Positions 22,745-36,639 of a stretch of 64,000 bases of DNA are shown here, piece after piece (the stretch's first letter is position 1; every line of letters starts with the position of its first letter). Made by a program: the position numbers and the translations under genes. The DNA is taken from assembly GCA_963693365.1 (NCBI GenBank), contig CAVNZM010000002.1, positions 10,540,001 to 10,604,000 on the forward strand, written 5' to 3'. The notes under the pieces were generated by a model. It had not been told where the DNA came from, did no database searches, and was given only the letters and a program-made list of their open reading frames with translations. This DNA is from Amoebidium appalachense (taxonomy: Eukaryota; Ichthyosporea).

Positions 22745-25700
22745 GTGGGCGCTTTTTTCACCAGCAGCCGCCATGCCTGCCCATGTGTGTCAGAGCTCGG
22801 GCCACGTACTGACCACACATTGCGCAGCGAGCACGGGAAGAGCGCCAGGCAGCTGCCAACCAGGCACAAGGCGGGAGTTGGTTTTCTGGTCTGTGGGGGC
22901 CCGACCCAAAGCCGGGCCAGGCCGCAGGGGCAGGGCCATCGACCGAGCAGGTGAGGAGTGCAGTGCAGCCTGCTGCATCATCGGGCGACTGCATGCTTAG
23001 GGGTTCACACGGGGCATTGCAAGCAGCCAGACGCGGCAAAGGACGCTGCACCGGCACCCACGGCACTGGCGCTGAGCAGTGAGCAGCGGCAGGAGCTGTT
23101 TGCAGCCATCGGGTATGTGGGCGAGCAGGACGAGCCCGACAGCATGCTGCCGCCCAGCTACGTGTCCAGCCGCCTGGCCTTTACTCTGCAGAAGGGCTCG
23201 TTTGCCCTGACCACCCTGCAGCCCAACCGCACAAAGGTGCGCCTGTGCTTGCTGCCTGCATGGCGGGCAGGGGCCTGACCGGGAGTTGCAGGCCACACTG
23301 GTGGAGGTGGAGTTCAGCGACCTGGTGGCCACCCTCAGCCACCGGGCCGGCAGCAGCAGCCTGCTGACGGAGATCTCCCTCGGATCCCTGGCCCTGCACG
23401 ACAAGATCACCCGCAATGCCCAGTTCCCGGCCATTGTGCGCCCGGTCAGCGAGCAGCCCGTGGGTCTGGCCGCCCTGCTGGACACCCCTAAGGGGTGGGT
23501 GGAGGGGCCTATGGCAAGGGTGGTGCCGGGCTGGTGGCTAACACGTCATGCATGTGCCAGGCACAGCCGAAAGCCGTCCAACAGCGGGGGCTGGAAGGAG
23601 GCGCTGTTCTCCATGGTGCACGAGACAAACCCGCTGAACAGCAAGGCCGATGCATATGTGGCCATCCACTCAAAGGCCCTGGTGTGTGCCCCTTGCTTGG
23701 GCCCCTAGGTCATGGCCCTTCAGCCTGCTCACGGCTTGCCCCGCAGTTCCTTGTGTACAACCCAACAGTGGTGAAAAAGGTGGTCAAGTTCTTCACCCCC
23801 CCGGAGGATCTGCAGGTATGTACACCTTGCAGGTGCCGGCGCGGGCCTGGTGCCAACGGGGGCTGGGCATGCAGGTGGCGCACGACCTTGCAGCGGCAGC
23901 CCAGCGGCAGATGGAGACCACCAGCCTGAGCGTGTGGACGGCCCTGTACAGCCGCAGCGTGTACGACGTGTCCATAGTCATCGAGGCCCCCAACATCGTC
24001 ATCCCCGAACGGTACCCATCCCTGCCACCCCGGCACCTGCTGGCCGGCAGGGTTGCTGACTTTGCCACAGGGCCGACGACCCCAACTGTGCCGTGGCCGT
24101 GCTGGATCTGGGCCAGCTCAAGGTCACCAGCGTCCCGAGGGCCTCCCATAAGCGCCGCCACAAGCGCACACACACAAACTCCGCAGACGATGACTTCGTC
24201 ACTCCGGCAGAGACGCCCTCGGAGCTGGAAGGGTGAGTGGGTGTGGTGGCTGTGTCATGGTGGGCACCAGCTGACACAGCAGGGGGCCGGCAGATTGGCC
24301 GGGGGCAGTGCCAAAGACATCGAGCAGTTCCTGTACGACCGCTTTGTGCTGGAGCTGAACGATGCCCAGGTGCCCGCCCTGCGCCATGGCATGTGGGTGT
24401 CGTGAGGGGGTTGCTGACTGGCTTGCTTGCAGCTACTGTGTTCGCGGGTGTCAGCACCGTGGCAGGCAGCCATGCAGAAGGCCACCAGCAGCATGCACGT
24501 GGTGGACAAGTTCAGCATGCGCCTGGACATGGCCAAGTGCATCACAAAGGTGGTCCTCCCTGCCTGCCCCTGCTGGCCACATCCTGACTACCCCCCCCTT
24601 CCCCCCCAGGCCTTGCAGGAGTACCCCAACACAAAGCTGACGGCCAACCTGCCCTCGCTGGAGGTGCATGCCTCAGACCAGAAGGTGGCCCCTCCCCCAT
24701 GCCGGGCCTAGGCCCTGGCGCCACGGTGCTGACCAGGGCGTGGCAGATTGCCGACGTGGCCAGTTGCTTTGTGGGGGCATTTGGGCGCAGTGGCAGCGGC
24801 AGCCGGGGGGCAGGGGAGGCCAGTCTGTCAGCACACCAGTCGGTGCTGGAGGGGGAGGCCACGGCCGACGATGACCAGCTGTTTGCGCAGCTACTGATGG
24901 ACCGCGAGATCCAGGTGGGTGCCTGACGGGCCCTGCTGCCCCAGCATGGGGCCCGGGCAGTCCATGCATGCTGCCGACCCTGCCATGTTGCAGTCAGTTT
25001 TCCTGCAGTATGCAGTCGTCGATAGCCACACAGTTTGCCCCTAGTACTGCTGTATACCTATCCACCTTTCCAGTGTGCCAGACATGCAGGTTTTTGTGCT
25101 CCGGTTCCATTGGATTAATTGTCACACACCCCACCCCCCCCTCCCCTCTTCCCCCCTCCCTCTTTTTTTTTGAATATGTAAAAATGTGCTGCCAAATGAC
25201 CTGTGCCCAGCAACAGCCTGAGAGGCAACTATTCGAAGTGTCCGTATTATCTAGTATACGTAGCCGAGTCGTATATAATTGCTTCCTAGGCCCGTGGTAA
25301 ACGGCTCGGCCGGCCTATCTCTTTGGTGGCAGTGTTCTAACGGTTGGCAGGCAGTCGATGTAGAAAGATCATCACCCCATACATAGGCAAAGCCGATGGC
25401 TGGACCTGGTGGCAGTCCGGGGTCATATTGGCGTCACCCCACAAACTGCCGATGTTAACCTGGAAACACGGTTCATTTGTGTCCTTCAGCTCCTCTCGTT
25501 CTCATGCTTACTTTCCTGCACGGGCAGAATCTCCAAGGATGGGGCTAAAACGCTAGTGCTTGAATATCCCTTCTGATTCAAAAACATATGAAGTTGGGTA
25601 ATAACAATGCATGTAGCCCCACCGAGGGCTTGAACAAGTATGCGCCGCCATTCAGTGGGTCAGGCAGCAGGCTGACGAGGGTGTTTTTTCTTAGCCCAAA

Positions 25701-28700
25701 GTGCGGAACCCAGCAACCGTGCTGGTGCAGGCAACGTTTGAGATGCCTCACATCCTGGTGACCCTGCACAGCAGCCACGACGTGTCGGGTGGGTGCTCTC
25801 GTATGCTCAATTTGCTAGTGCAGCCCATTGCGACCACGCAGAGATGGTTGTTATCAACATGATCCCCGGCAATTGCTCCTGTGCTGTGCAGGCGAATTGA
25901 TGTGTGCTTGAACCCTTGTGCATGTGCATGACACACACACAGCAAGGCCCCAGCTTGCTAGTCATGGTGTTTGTTACCTAGTTCCTCAGAGGGACCTGGA
26001 GGGCCGGAAGCATAAGGCTCAGGGGTTTAGCTGTGTTGGCCACAAAGGTGCCTTGCGCAACACATGGTCCCTGGGTTTCGGAACCTGGTTGCTGCTAGGA
26101 TGCTGGCTGGGCATGCACATGGGGTGGCTGTGGCGGGCTGCATGAGCAACAAAGGCATGTGCTGAGGGGGCATTGCAGGGGTGCTGGAGGCCGAGGGGGT
26201 GGAAGGGCTGGAGCGGGGGCGGGCGTTGATTGGGCTGGAGGTCACGGGGGTGGCCATGTCGTTTGTGCAGCGTTACTACGACACCAAGGCATCCTTCACC
26301 GTGGAATCCGTCGAGATCCCCGACCTGCAGGGCCTGGGCGGGCCCCAGTTCCCGTGCCTGCTGACCTCCAGGTAGTGCCCAGCTTGGTGGCAATCTGACT
26401 GGTGCAACGTTCGAACACTAAATGTTTGCACTTTATAAGGCTGCATAAAAGCCACAGGCCAGCGTGTTAAATCGGCTTTAGAGGACTCGGGCATTTTAAT
26501 TCGTGGAACAGTTAAAGGCTTATTTCTGATTGGTAGGACAACCAACCACAAGTTTCTTGATTATTTGGCTCATTGGACGCTCATCTGTCAGAGGCCGGTA
26601 TTCAGACTGCTGGTCATATAAGGTTACTTACCTGTCCAAACTGCCCAAAGAGGCTAGCCAGTTTTGAGTTTCCAATTTTGTTGGATAAGCCTTTCCCTAT
26701 GCTCAGCCAGCGCATTGCCACATGGCCGGCCTGCTGATGGGGTGTCACAGGGACCAGCGCAGCAAGGAGGTGGCTGCTGCAGGGCAGGAGCTGCCCGTGC
26801 CGCTGGGCCTGTGGGCCAAGCACCATACCAGCCTGGCCAGCCTGGACCAGCCTATGGGCCCCCCCTCCGACACCGACACACGGCTCATCACCTTCACATG
26901 GCACAGGATCGACCCCCAGCATCCCAACTTTGCCACCGTGCACGAGGTGGGTGTGGGGCCGTGGGCGGGTGGGGCTGGGGCGGTGATCTGAGGGGCTGGT
27001 GCTGCAGGGCTGCGAGGTGCAGATGGACGTGTCGTTCAACACGCTGACCATGCACGTGGTGCCCGACACCATTGCCGAGGTGCGCGCCTTTGCCCAGGCC
27101 CTCTCCGACACCTTTGACCGCCTGACCCTGGGCCCCTCCCCGGCTGTGAGCCGTACGGCCTCCCTGGACCACCCAGCCGACCCCCCTGGCTCGGACTTTG
27201 GTGACCTGGCCGACCACCAGGCTGGCCCGGCCCACCAGCCACGCATCCGGCTGACGGCCCAGTTCAAACAGCTGGGCGTGACCCTGGTGCAGGTGCGTGT
27301 GCTGGCACGGGTGCCTAGGGCGGGCCGGATGTGGGCGCTGACGCAAAGGGGGCCGCAGAACAAGCAGCCGGTGCTGTCTGCAGACATGGGCGGGTTCCAG
27401 GTGGCCATGGACAGCAGTGCCGACAGCCTGCAGCTAAAGGTCCGTGCCACGGCGCTGGGACCGGGGGCAGCGCACTGAATGTTGGGCGCAGGGCAAGGTC
27501 ATGGGCATCTGTGTGCTGGACCGCACCCCTGAGGGCCGGCGCTACCGCAACGTGGTGTCCAACTACGCCAAGGAGGTGCGTGCGCACTGGCGGCCAGGCA
27601 GGTGGGCAGGGCAGCTGATGGACCGGCACAGGTGCTGAGCTTCGACATCACCAAGCACAACAAAGGCAGCACGGACCACCGGGCAGAGGAGATGACCGTA
27701 CACGTGCGCACGGGTGATTTGAAGGTTTTCTACACCGAAAGGTACAGCCCTGCTTGCCCAGGGGTTGTGTGCAGGGGCCATGGGTGACAGTGCGGGCAGG
27801 TTCTACCAGCTGGTGACGGTGTACTTTGCCAACTTCCGCTATGCATACCGGCTCTACCAGGCTGCGGCATCTGCTGCTGCTGGGGCCGCAGCTAGCCTGA
27901 CAAAATCGGTGTGCTGGCTGGACAAGCGGGGAGGGGAGGGTGGAGGGAGGGTGGGGGGGCTAATGGGGGTGTGCAGGTGGAGTGGGCCAAGCTAGATGTG
28001 GTGGTGGACTCGCCCATGATTGTGCTGCCACGCAACGCCACCTCGGACCAGGTGCTGGTCGGCAACCTGGGCCGGCTGACAGTCAGCAACCAGCTGGCGG
28101 CCCACCCGGTCACCGGCCAGAGTGCGTGGGCCTGGATGCTGCCTGCTGGCACGGCGGCCCGGGCAGGCTGGCTGATGGGGGGCACAGCTGCGGACGTGAT
28201 GACCGTGGGGCTCAGCGAGATGGCCCTGTACACGGGCCTGCGGGACAACGTGGTGGACAGGCTGGCCTCCATGGGCCCCGCATCCCCAGGCCTGCCGGGG
28301 GGCCTCCAGGCCAGCAACTACATGTTGGGCCAGCCCATGGTTCACGACATCACGTAGGCTGCCCCCTCGTGCCCCTGCCATGGCCTGCGTGTGCCGTGCT
28401 GACCGGCGTGCACGCAGCTTCGACCTGGTGGTCACCAGCCTGGTGGAGGCCCCCCAATCTACGGACATTGCCCCCCGGGAGATCAGCGGCAAGATATCCG
28501 ACATCCAAATCACGCTTTCACAGGTGGGATCATGGGGGGCCATGTGCAGGGCGCTGGTGGGGGTGTGCTGAGTGTGCTGGGGTTGCAGAAGGGCTACCAG
28601 CAGCTGATGGGCACCATCGACGAGAACCTCATGTACCAGCTGCCCGGCAGCGAGATGGCCAGCCTGGGCCTGCTGGCCGATCCCGACAGCACCTCTGTGG

Positions 28701-31700
28701 GTGCGTGCCTATGTAACCTGGGGGTGGGCACTGGGGCAGGCTGACTGGGCGTGGGCCAGACACCATGTCGGTGGCGTCGGAGCTGGGCAGCGAGGATGTG
28801 GAGGGCCTGGTCATGACCGTGGACATCCGGGTGCCCCATGTGCGCCTGCTGCTCCGCACAGAGGCCCCGGACCAGCCTGGTGCCCCCCTGCAGCGCAATG
28901 CTGGTGGGCTGCCCTCGGTTCCCCCTCCCCCCCCCCCCCCCCCCCTCCCCCCCGTATCCAGGGTGGCCGGTGGCTGAGTCGGGGGCATCCAGCAGGGCTG
29001 CAGCAGGGCCTGGCGCTGCGGGAGCAGGACCTGTGCGAGGTGGTGGCCGAGGGGTTCTCCCTGGCGGTGCGACGCAGGGCCCACGACTTTGTGGCCGACG
29101 TGGCCCTGCAGGGCCTGCGCATCACAGACCTGCTGCAGGTGCATGCCTGCCCCGTGTGTGCCCCTGTGCGTGGCCATGCACTAACCAGCAGGCCGGGGGC
29201 CAGGAGACTGACAAGGAAAATGCCGTCATGGCCACGGACCAGCCTGACCTTGGCTGTAAGTTGCTCATGCCCCACAGGCACCCATGGTTTGCACTCACAT
29301 AGACGACAGTGGCCGGCACGTCTAGCACACACTATCAATGGACGGTTTGTAACAGCTTGGGATGTCCATACTTGAGCAGCCAATAACGAAAAGACATGAA
29401 GATGTAGGTGCACCCTTGCCGACGTCGGCTCTGGTGTCAAATTGGCCCACCTTTGGAATCCAATCGCCAAGGATCGCAGGAATAGCGCTAATATTGTTGC
29501 AAGTGCAGGGTACCTCTGAAAAGCATTTTTTCTTACCTTTCGAACGATACCAAGAAAGCGCCTGCGCTGCGAAACTATGAGAGCAACACAGCTCACAAAG
29601 ATGTTAGGTTAACTTTTTTTTTAACGGGGAATCTGGACTGCCATTTGGCTGGATCTGACCGATTTCCGCCTGGGGCCGGTTAACCACAATCAATAACTCA
29701 TTGCGAAAATTCATCATCGGCGCCAGAAGCAAAAAAACATGTATATGCAGCTCCATATATGTACATACTTAGTAGAAATAAAAGATGAGTTATTTTTCTT
29801 ATTCATAGTGATTTTTTTTTCTCGTATAATATACTTCTATGGTTTATTAGTCGCCGCTCGTACATAGTGCAAAAGGTGGGCCGATTCAGGCAATTTACTG
29901 TATGCAATCTGCCATAGTTACTGGGATGGTACATTGCAAGGTTTGTACGCCATCAAGTTGGAGCGTGTGTTCCTACACCCCAGAGGAGACTAAATGTGTC
30001 TTTGGGCACTGCAAATGCCCAAAGACATTGCATTTGCAGTGCCCAAAGACATTGCATTAGCGCAAACCACACCTTGTTGTAGAGCATCCCGTCTATTGGT
30101 ACTTCGGCATTCGATAGAATTAGTTAAACCGTGAGCCCGGCTAGCTGTAGTCGAGCACACCAACCTTGCCCTTGGGTGCTCAGATTAGGGTCTGCCTGCA
30201 CATGCACCAGCGGACGCTGTGGGACAATGGCAGAGACGCTTCGGGCTGCATGCCTGTGTATCTGCACCGTGGGTGTGGGGGGTTTTGCATGGTTTTTTCA
30301 GATAGCGGCTAGCTGTGAGGGCCTGCATTGATGGTGCAGGAACAGCCATCGGGGGGCTGCCAGGGTCGGACGGGGGTGACGGGGAGGAGCGGCATTCCCT
30401 GGTGGCCATCCGGGTCAGCAAGGCCGATGCGCTGTCGCCTGTGTTCCAGCAGCAGAACGGGCTGGGCCGGGTGGTGGACATCCGGCTGCACGACGTGGGC
30501 CTGCTGGTCAACATGGAGACCTGGGTGCTGCTGATCGACTTCTTCCTCAGCAACGAGAATAGCGCCCTGCCTCCGTCCCCGGCAAAGGTCCCTGCCCTCC
30601 CCCTCCCCTCTCCACCCCCCTCCCCCCCCTCCCCCCCCTTCAGGCACGTGCTAACCCCAACCCACAGGGCCAGAGCGCTGGGGGCCCAGGGCGGGCTGGG
30701 GAGCAGCCAGCAAAGAAGACGGCACGGGATGCCGAGGTGTGGAACATCAGCGCCCGCACGCTCATCCTCACCTTGAACAAGGGCCGGCGGCAGCTGGCCC
30801 GGTTTGATGCGCGCAAGATCGAGTTCACGGCGCACCTGGGGGGCCTGTATGACGACGGGGGGGTGCGGTTTGACGGCAAGCTGGGCTGGTGGGCACTGCA
30901 CCGGCAAAGGCTGGGGGGTGGCGGGCAGGCACTGATGCACAGGGCAGGCTGAGGGTGCTGGACCTGACGCCAAGGGGCGCCCTGTACTCCACGGTCTTCA
31001 TCACGTCGGGCGGCGAGATGCTGAGCTTCAGCTACACAAAGCTGGGCAATGCCGCCCCTGTGGGCAAGCAGCTGCAGGTGCGTGGGGTGGGCCCTGGTGT
31101 GGCACGTGGGGCCTTGGCTGCTGCTGACTGAGCCACGCAGGACCTGGACCACCCGGCAAAGGTCGGGGACTCACTGCTGCGGCTCAAGATCGGGTATGGT
31201 TTGCTGGGCCGGCAGAGCAGGGGGCCGGGCAGGGTGGTGACGGTGGGTGCAGGGAGGCGTATGTGGTGTACTGCCGGCGGTTCATTGACCAGCTGTTCGA
31301 GTACATCTTCCAGTTTCAGCACCTGCAGGACCTGCTCAGCTACCTGCGCACCGGCCAGGCCCAGCAGGACGGCCTGCGCTTCTACTACAGCATCAGCCTG
31401 CTCAAGTATGGCCCCTGCAACCCCCCCCCCCCCCCCTCCCAGGCCGCAGGCGCATGCTGACGGGCCACCTGCAGCCCCGGCATTGTGGTGCCTGCATCGT
31501 CCACATCCTCACTGGCGCTGATTGCGTACCTGGGCAACATCACCGTCAACAACAGCTACGTCAACAGGCCCCCCCAGCAAGACGTACCAGCCCTCCCCTC
31601 CCCGGGGTGGCTTCGGCATGCTGCTGACCATGGTCGGGGGCAGGGCCAGGGCGGTCCCGATAGCTACTGGCTGGACTGCATTGCCGTGGACATGGCCGAC

Positions 31701-34700
31701 ATGGCCCTGTGGTCGGCCCGCCTGCGCCCCACCATGCTGCACGGCCACATGACCGTCTTCAATGGCAACACTCCCCCCCCCCCCCCCCCTGTCCCCCCTA
31801 CCCCCATCCCCTCTGCCTCATCCGGCCCACCCCTTTTCAATGAAGGGATGTATGTTTTGGGTTGCAGGGCGAGGTGAGCGGGTCGCAACTCGGATACTGT
31901 GTTTAGTGTGAGCTTCCCCCTAAGGATGGGCCGTTCTTGTGTTGCATACTGTATATAAGCGTTATGGTATTTGTTCTGAACTGTACTTCGTCCTGTGTGC
32001 CACGTTATTCCCCCCCCTCCCCCCCCCCCCCCCCCCCCTCTTTTTTTCCTTCTCCCTGTCCCTTCCAACCCACGCACTCCTGTGCTCTTGGGAAAAACCT
32101 TTACACACTCCCGTGCAGATGGTGCGGCCGGGGTGGCAGGAAGCCGTCGAAGGACAACCGGTATGTGGGCGTGATTTCTTGGTCATGGGCAAGTGCGGGT
32201 ATCACTGAACACAGCAGCCAATGGGAATAGCCAGACTTGCCGGTTCCCGGACGGAGACTTTTTTTTGGCCTTAGGCATGGGTGTTGGTCTGTGGCCATGG
32301 GCTGAAGGAACGTAGATCATGGATAGGTGCTTGGCTACGACACAGGCACCGGCACGTTGAAAGTTCGATGAACGACCACCATGCCATGGCTGCAGGGCCG
32401 GTAGTGTGTGTGGGCCATGCTGACGGGCCATGACAGACACAGCCGAGGGCTGGGGGGACCTGCGGGTGGTGTCTGTGCAGCGCATCATCCGGGAGTGCAG
32501 CAGCAGCCTCACGGTCGAGCGCCGCCTGGCCCCGTCCGGAACCCCAGAGGTGCGTGGCTAGGGCCAGGTTGTGGGGGCCAGATGCTGATGGGCTGTGCAG
32601 AGCCTGCTGGGGCCACAGTACCGGGTGCAGTGGAGGGTGGCCGATGGCGGGGTAGTGCTGGACGATCTGAGCCACGCCATAGTGCGGGCCCTGCTGGAGG
32701 CCGGCAACCTGGCTGAGACCCCCATGCCCGACGACCCCGTCCAGCTGGCCCCGGCCCAACAGCCCCCCAGCATGGACAGTGGTATGCACAGCCAGCCCTG
32801 GGGCCAAGGCCCAGGCACGTGCTGACCGGGGCAGGGGCGGGCACAGGGCAAGTGGCTGACGAGCAGATGCTGGTCTTTGAGCTGCAAATGTCGGGCATGA
32901 CTCTCGAGGTGGGTGCCATGCGCCCTAGCCCATGTGCAAATGTGCCTGTGCTGCTGCCGCCCTGGGCTTTAGGAGTGGGCCCTGCATGGTCGCCAAGGCA
33001 GACCGGTCGGGAATATATGCAGCCTAGCTATTCTGCTTGTGTGGTTGAAGCTCTAATGATGTGCCTGCAATTACCGAAGCCCCACTCGCTTAATTTCGAC
33101 AGTGAGTGGACTAATGTGTATCCACGACCCATGTGCCCCTCTGTTTTTCGCTAATATTAGGGCTCCCAGTGCTACTCACATGACGAAACTGCAGAGGTAA
33201 GCTGGAATAACTTTGTTTTAGCTCCAAATTCATTTTTGGCTAGGCAAACATAGTATTTTTTTTTAATTTATATATTACAGACATGAATTTCTAATAGTAA
33301 ATCGGCAACGCCATGCCATGCGCGCCCGACTGGTTTTATTCCACCAATCGATGCGCGGCTGTAGCGTAAGATCATCTCAGATTATGCTGTCAAGTTTGAG
33401 CCAATCGATGGAGCCCGTGATCAGGACAATGATACATAGAAAGCTGGCGCTATATATACACCGATATTTTGGTGCTAATAACGTTGTATCTATACAAAAT
33501 AAGACAAAAATGTATATATTTGTATTATTTGAACATTAGACATACTTCTGTCAACGAAAAATGATTATTTTAAATTTCGCGCTTGGAGCAATGCTCATTA
33601 CGTTCAGATTACGTCACATTCCAATGGGTGATAGCGATGCATTCCAAACATTTGATTGGCCTTTCTTGGAGCTTGCTTATCAGTGCGAGATCAGCCGGCA
33701 AGCTGCGGCGGGTCAGCGAGAGCCAGCATAAAGCCGATCTGCGCATAGTAAAAAACCAATTTTTCATATATGAAGTCTTTGTGGTCGCGCACTATCGCTA
33801 AACCAATGATATCGTTGGAAAGAGCTAAGTTTTTGTGTTCTGGAGATATACAGTTATAGGGGGTTCTGATCAGCGATTCGGCAAATATTAGCGAAAAACC
33901 GAAGTGGATATGGCTCGTGGATACACATCAGTCGAGATATCGATGCCATTGGTGATTGTACGTGTGGCCTCCGAACTAGGCAAAACCGACATCAGGTGTT
34001 TGGGCCGTGGCTGGCCACACACCTGACGAGAGCTTTGTCTCCGTGTCTCAAAGAACCTGCAAGCGGTGTACGGTTTAGAGCAACCAGAGGATCCATTTTT
34101 CGGCCGTCTGCAGATTTACGTGGCCTGGCTTCAGACGTATCGATGTCAACACGTTGCTTGTGGCGGGCCTGGCAGTGGGATGACTGACGGGGCAATGGAC
34201 AGGTCACCGAGTATGCCTACGACAAGACGGTCACATCGTGGGGGGTGGGGTCTGAGCTGCCCAGTGTGGGCCTGGCACGGTTCACGCTGTTTGAGAGCAC
34301 CGTGTGCTTCACCAGCACGGTGGGGGGCCAAAAGACCACCGACTTCAAGTGTGCCAGGTGGGTGCGCCCAGCCCGGGCTGGTCGTGGGGGCTGGGTGGGC
34401 GGCTGACTGTGGCAGCAGGCTGACGGCGGTTGATCTGCGGAGTGAGGCCCGGGGCAGTGCGCACCCCAACGTGCTGACGGACGAGGTCGAGTCGTACCTG
34501 ACCGCTGGTGCGTGCACATGGGGGGCTGGGCCCGGGCCCGGCTGCTGACGGGCTGGGGCAGACCACACCCTAATAGCCCTGGACGACGAGCCATCCCTGC
34601 GGGTCACCTACCTGGCCCAGCCCACGGGCCAGGCATCCCTGGCCGTGCACCTCAACAAGAGCCGGCTGCTGTGGGTCTGGGACTTCTTCATGGAGGTGGC

Positions 34701-36411
34701 TGCCAGCCAGGCTGGGGGGCATGCATGGGGTTGCTGCTGACGGGGGAGCGCAGCTCAAGACATACCTGCTGGAGCCCCTCAACATCTACACGGACTGCGC
34801 CAACGGCCCCACCCTGGCCCTCCGCCGGGATCCACTGACGCCCCCAACAGCCTCCCAAAGTGCCGGCGCCGTGGACTCCGGGTATGGGTCTGGCCGGTGC
34901 AAAGGGCGGGCTGCAGACGGCCAGGCTGACGGGAGACCCACAGGCCCCTCAGGCAGCTGACCATGGGCAACCGGTTCGAGTGCACCATCTCCCTCAAGAA
35001 GCCGGAGCTGGTGTTCATTTATGGCACGTGCCTTACCCCGGGGGGTTTGGGGGACTGGGGCAGATGGGGGCTGACAGGGGCGGGGGGCAGACCTGTCGTC
35101 AGCCAGCAGCTGCTCTGTGGCGGTGCAGTGCGATGCCGACCTCAGCCTGGACATGGCGCCGCACGCCAGCAGCGGGGCCATGTGGTGGCGGCTCAACTTG
35201 GCCAACGTGTTCTGCTACAGCTACTGGATCGGCCACAAGGACACCATGGTGGCCCTGCTGGACCGCTGCAAGTTTGAGGCATGCCCCCCCCCCCCCCTTT
35301 TCTCTGGGTCACTGCGGGCCAGCCACTAACTGGGCACTGCAGCTCACGTGGCGCGAGCAGCTGCGCATGGAGGACACCCGGACCGAGGCCAGTGGCGATG
35401 TGGGGCTGCTGGTCGGGGAGAGCCCCGCGGCCGGGCCCAGGGCCGTGGTGGAGCGGGACTTCCGGCTGGAGTTCCAGGACGAGCCCGTCAAGCTGCGGCT
35501 GTCCCCGCAGGAGGTCGACCTGCTGCAGCGCATTGTGGACGTGCACTTCATGCCCAAGGCCCCCCAGGCCCAACCGCTCAGGTCCAATGCCCTCCTCCTC
35601 CCCATAAATGGTGGCGGCCGTGACTCACATGGGGGGCGCAGTGCGGGGGGGCTGGCGGCCATGGGCATCAGCGACAAGCTGCTGTTCCTCAATGCCGAGG
35701 GCTACGAGAAGGCCTGGTGCAAGGCCGCCCTGGACCGCAACAACGGTGCCGCCCTGGCCCGGCATGCAGGTCATGGGGTGGGTGGGTGATTGCTGACTGC
35801 GGGGTGCAGAGGACCTGGACAATGCCGTCATGTGGCTGTCCTACAGCTACGACCCCGACGCCCCGCCCCCAGACCCTGGCGCACACCCCAGCATCGGCCC
35901 CGTGGTGCCCGTGCGCGCCATGCTGAGTGAAGACTTCACCCTCAACCGCGCCCAGGCCGGCCAGCACCACACCCAGGACCCCCAGCCCCCCGCCCCGGAG
36001 GCACGGCCCCCTGCGGGCATGGTGTGAGCCCTGGGCCAGGACACTGACGGCCATGCTGCAGGACGTGGCGGGGGCGGAGGGGCCGCAAGTGACATACCGG
36101 GAGATGTTCACGCTGTGCACGCAGCAGCCACTGACGGTGCAGCTCTACATGGCCAAGAATGGCCTGGTGATCCCCCTGGTCGAGGTGGGTGCCGTGGGAG
36201 GGGGCGGCAGGGGCTGGACCGGTGCTGAGGGGTGGGGCAGTTCACCAACGAGAACACGCTGCTAGACGTGCGCAACTGGAGCAGCAGCACCAACCTGCTG
36301 TACCAGGCCACCGTGCGCCTGGACTTCTACGACAGCCACATAGCCGCATGGGTGCCACTGGTCGAGCACTTCACCGTCGAGGTCAAGGTGCGCCTGACCT
36401 CCTCACCCCTC

Positions 36412-36451
<40 letters not shown>

Positions 36452-36590
36452 GTGTGAGCTGACTGGCCGGCAGCATGTGGACCACAAGGAGAAGGGCCGC
36501 ATCATCCGCATGCGCAACTTTGGCACCGACCAGGGCCCACTAATGGTGCGTCTCGGGGCTTTCTTTTTTTTTTTTTTTTTTTTGCGCGGG

Positions 36591-36639
<49 letters not shown>

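Noticed and set aside
32509-32919. Minus-strand frames within VPS13
   Set aside because: They mirror plus-strand VPS13 exons whose splice phases and family motifs are consistent.
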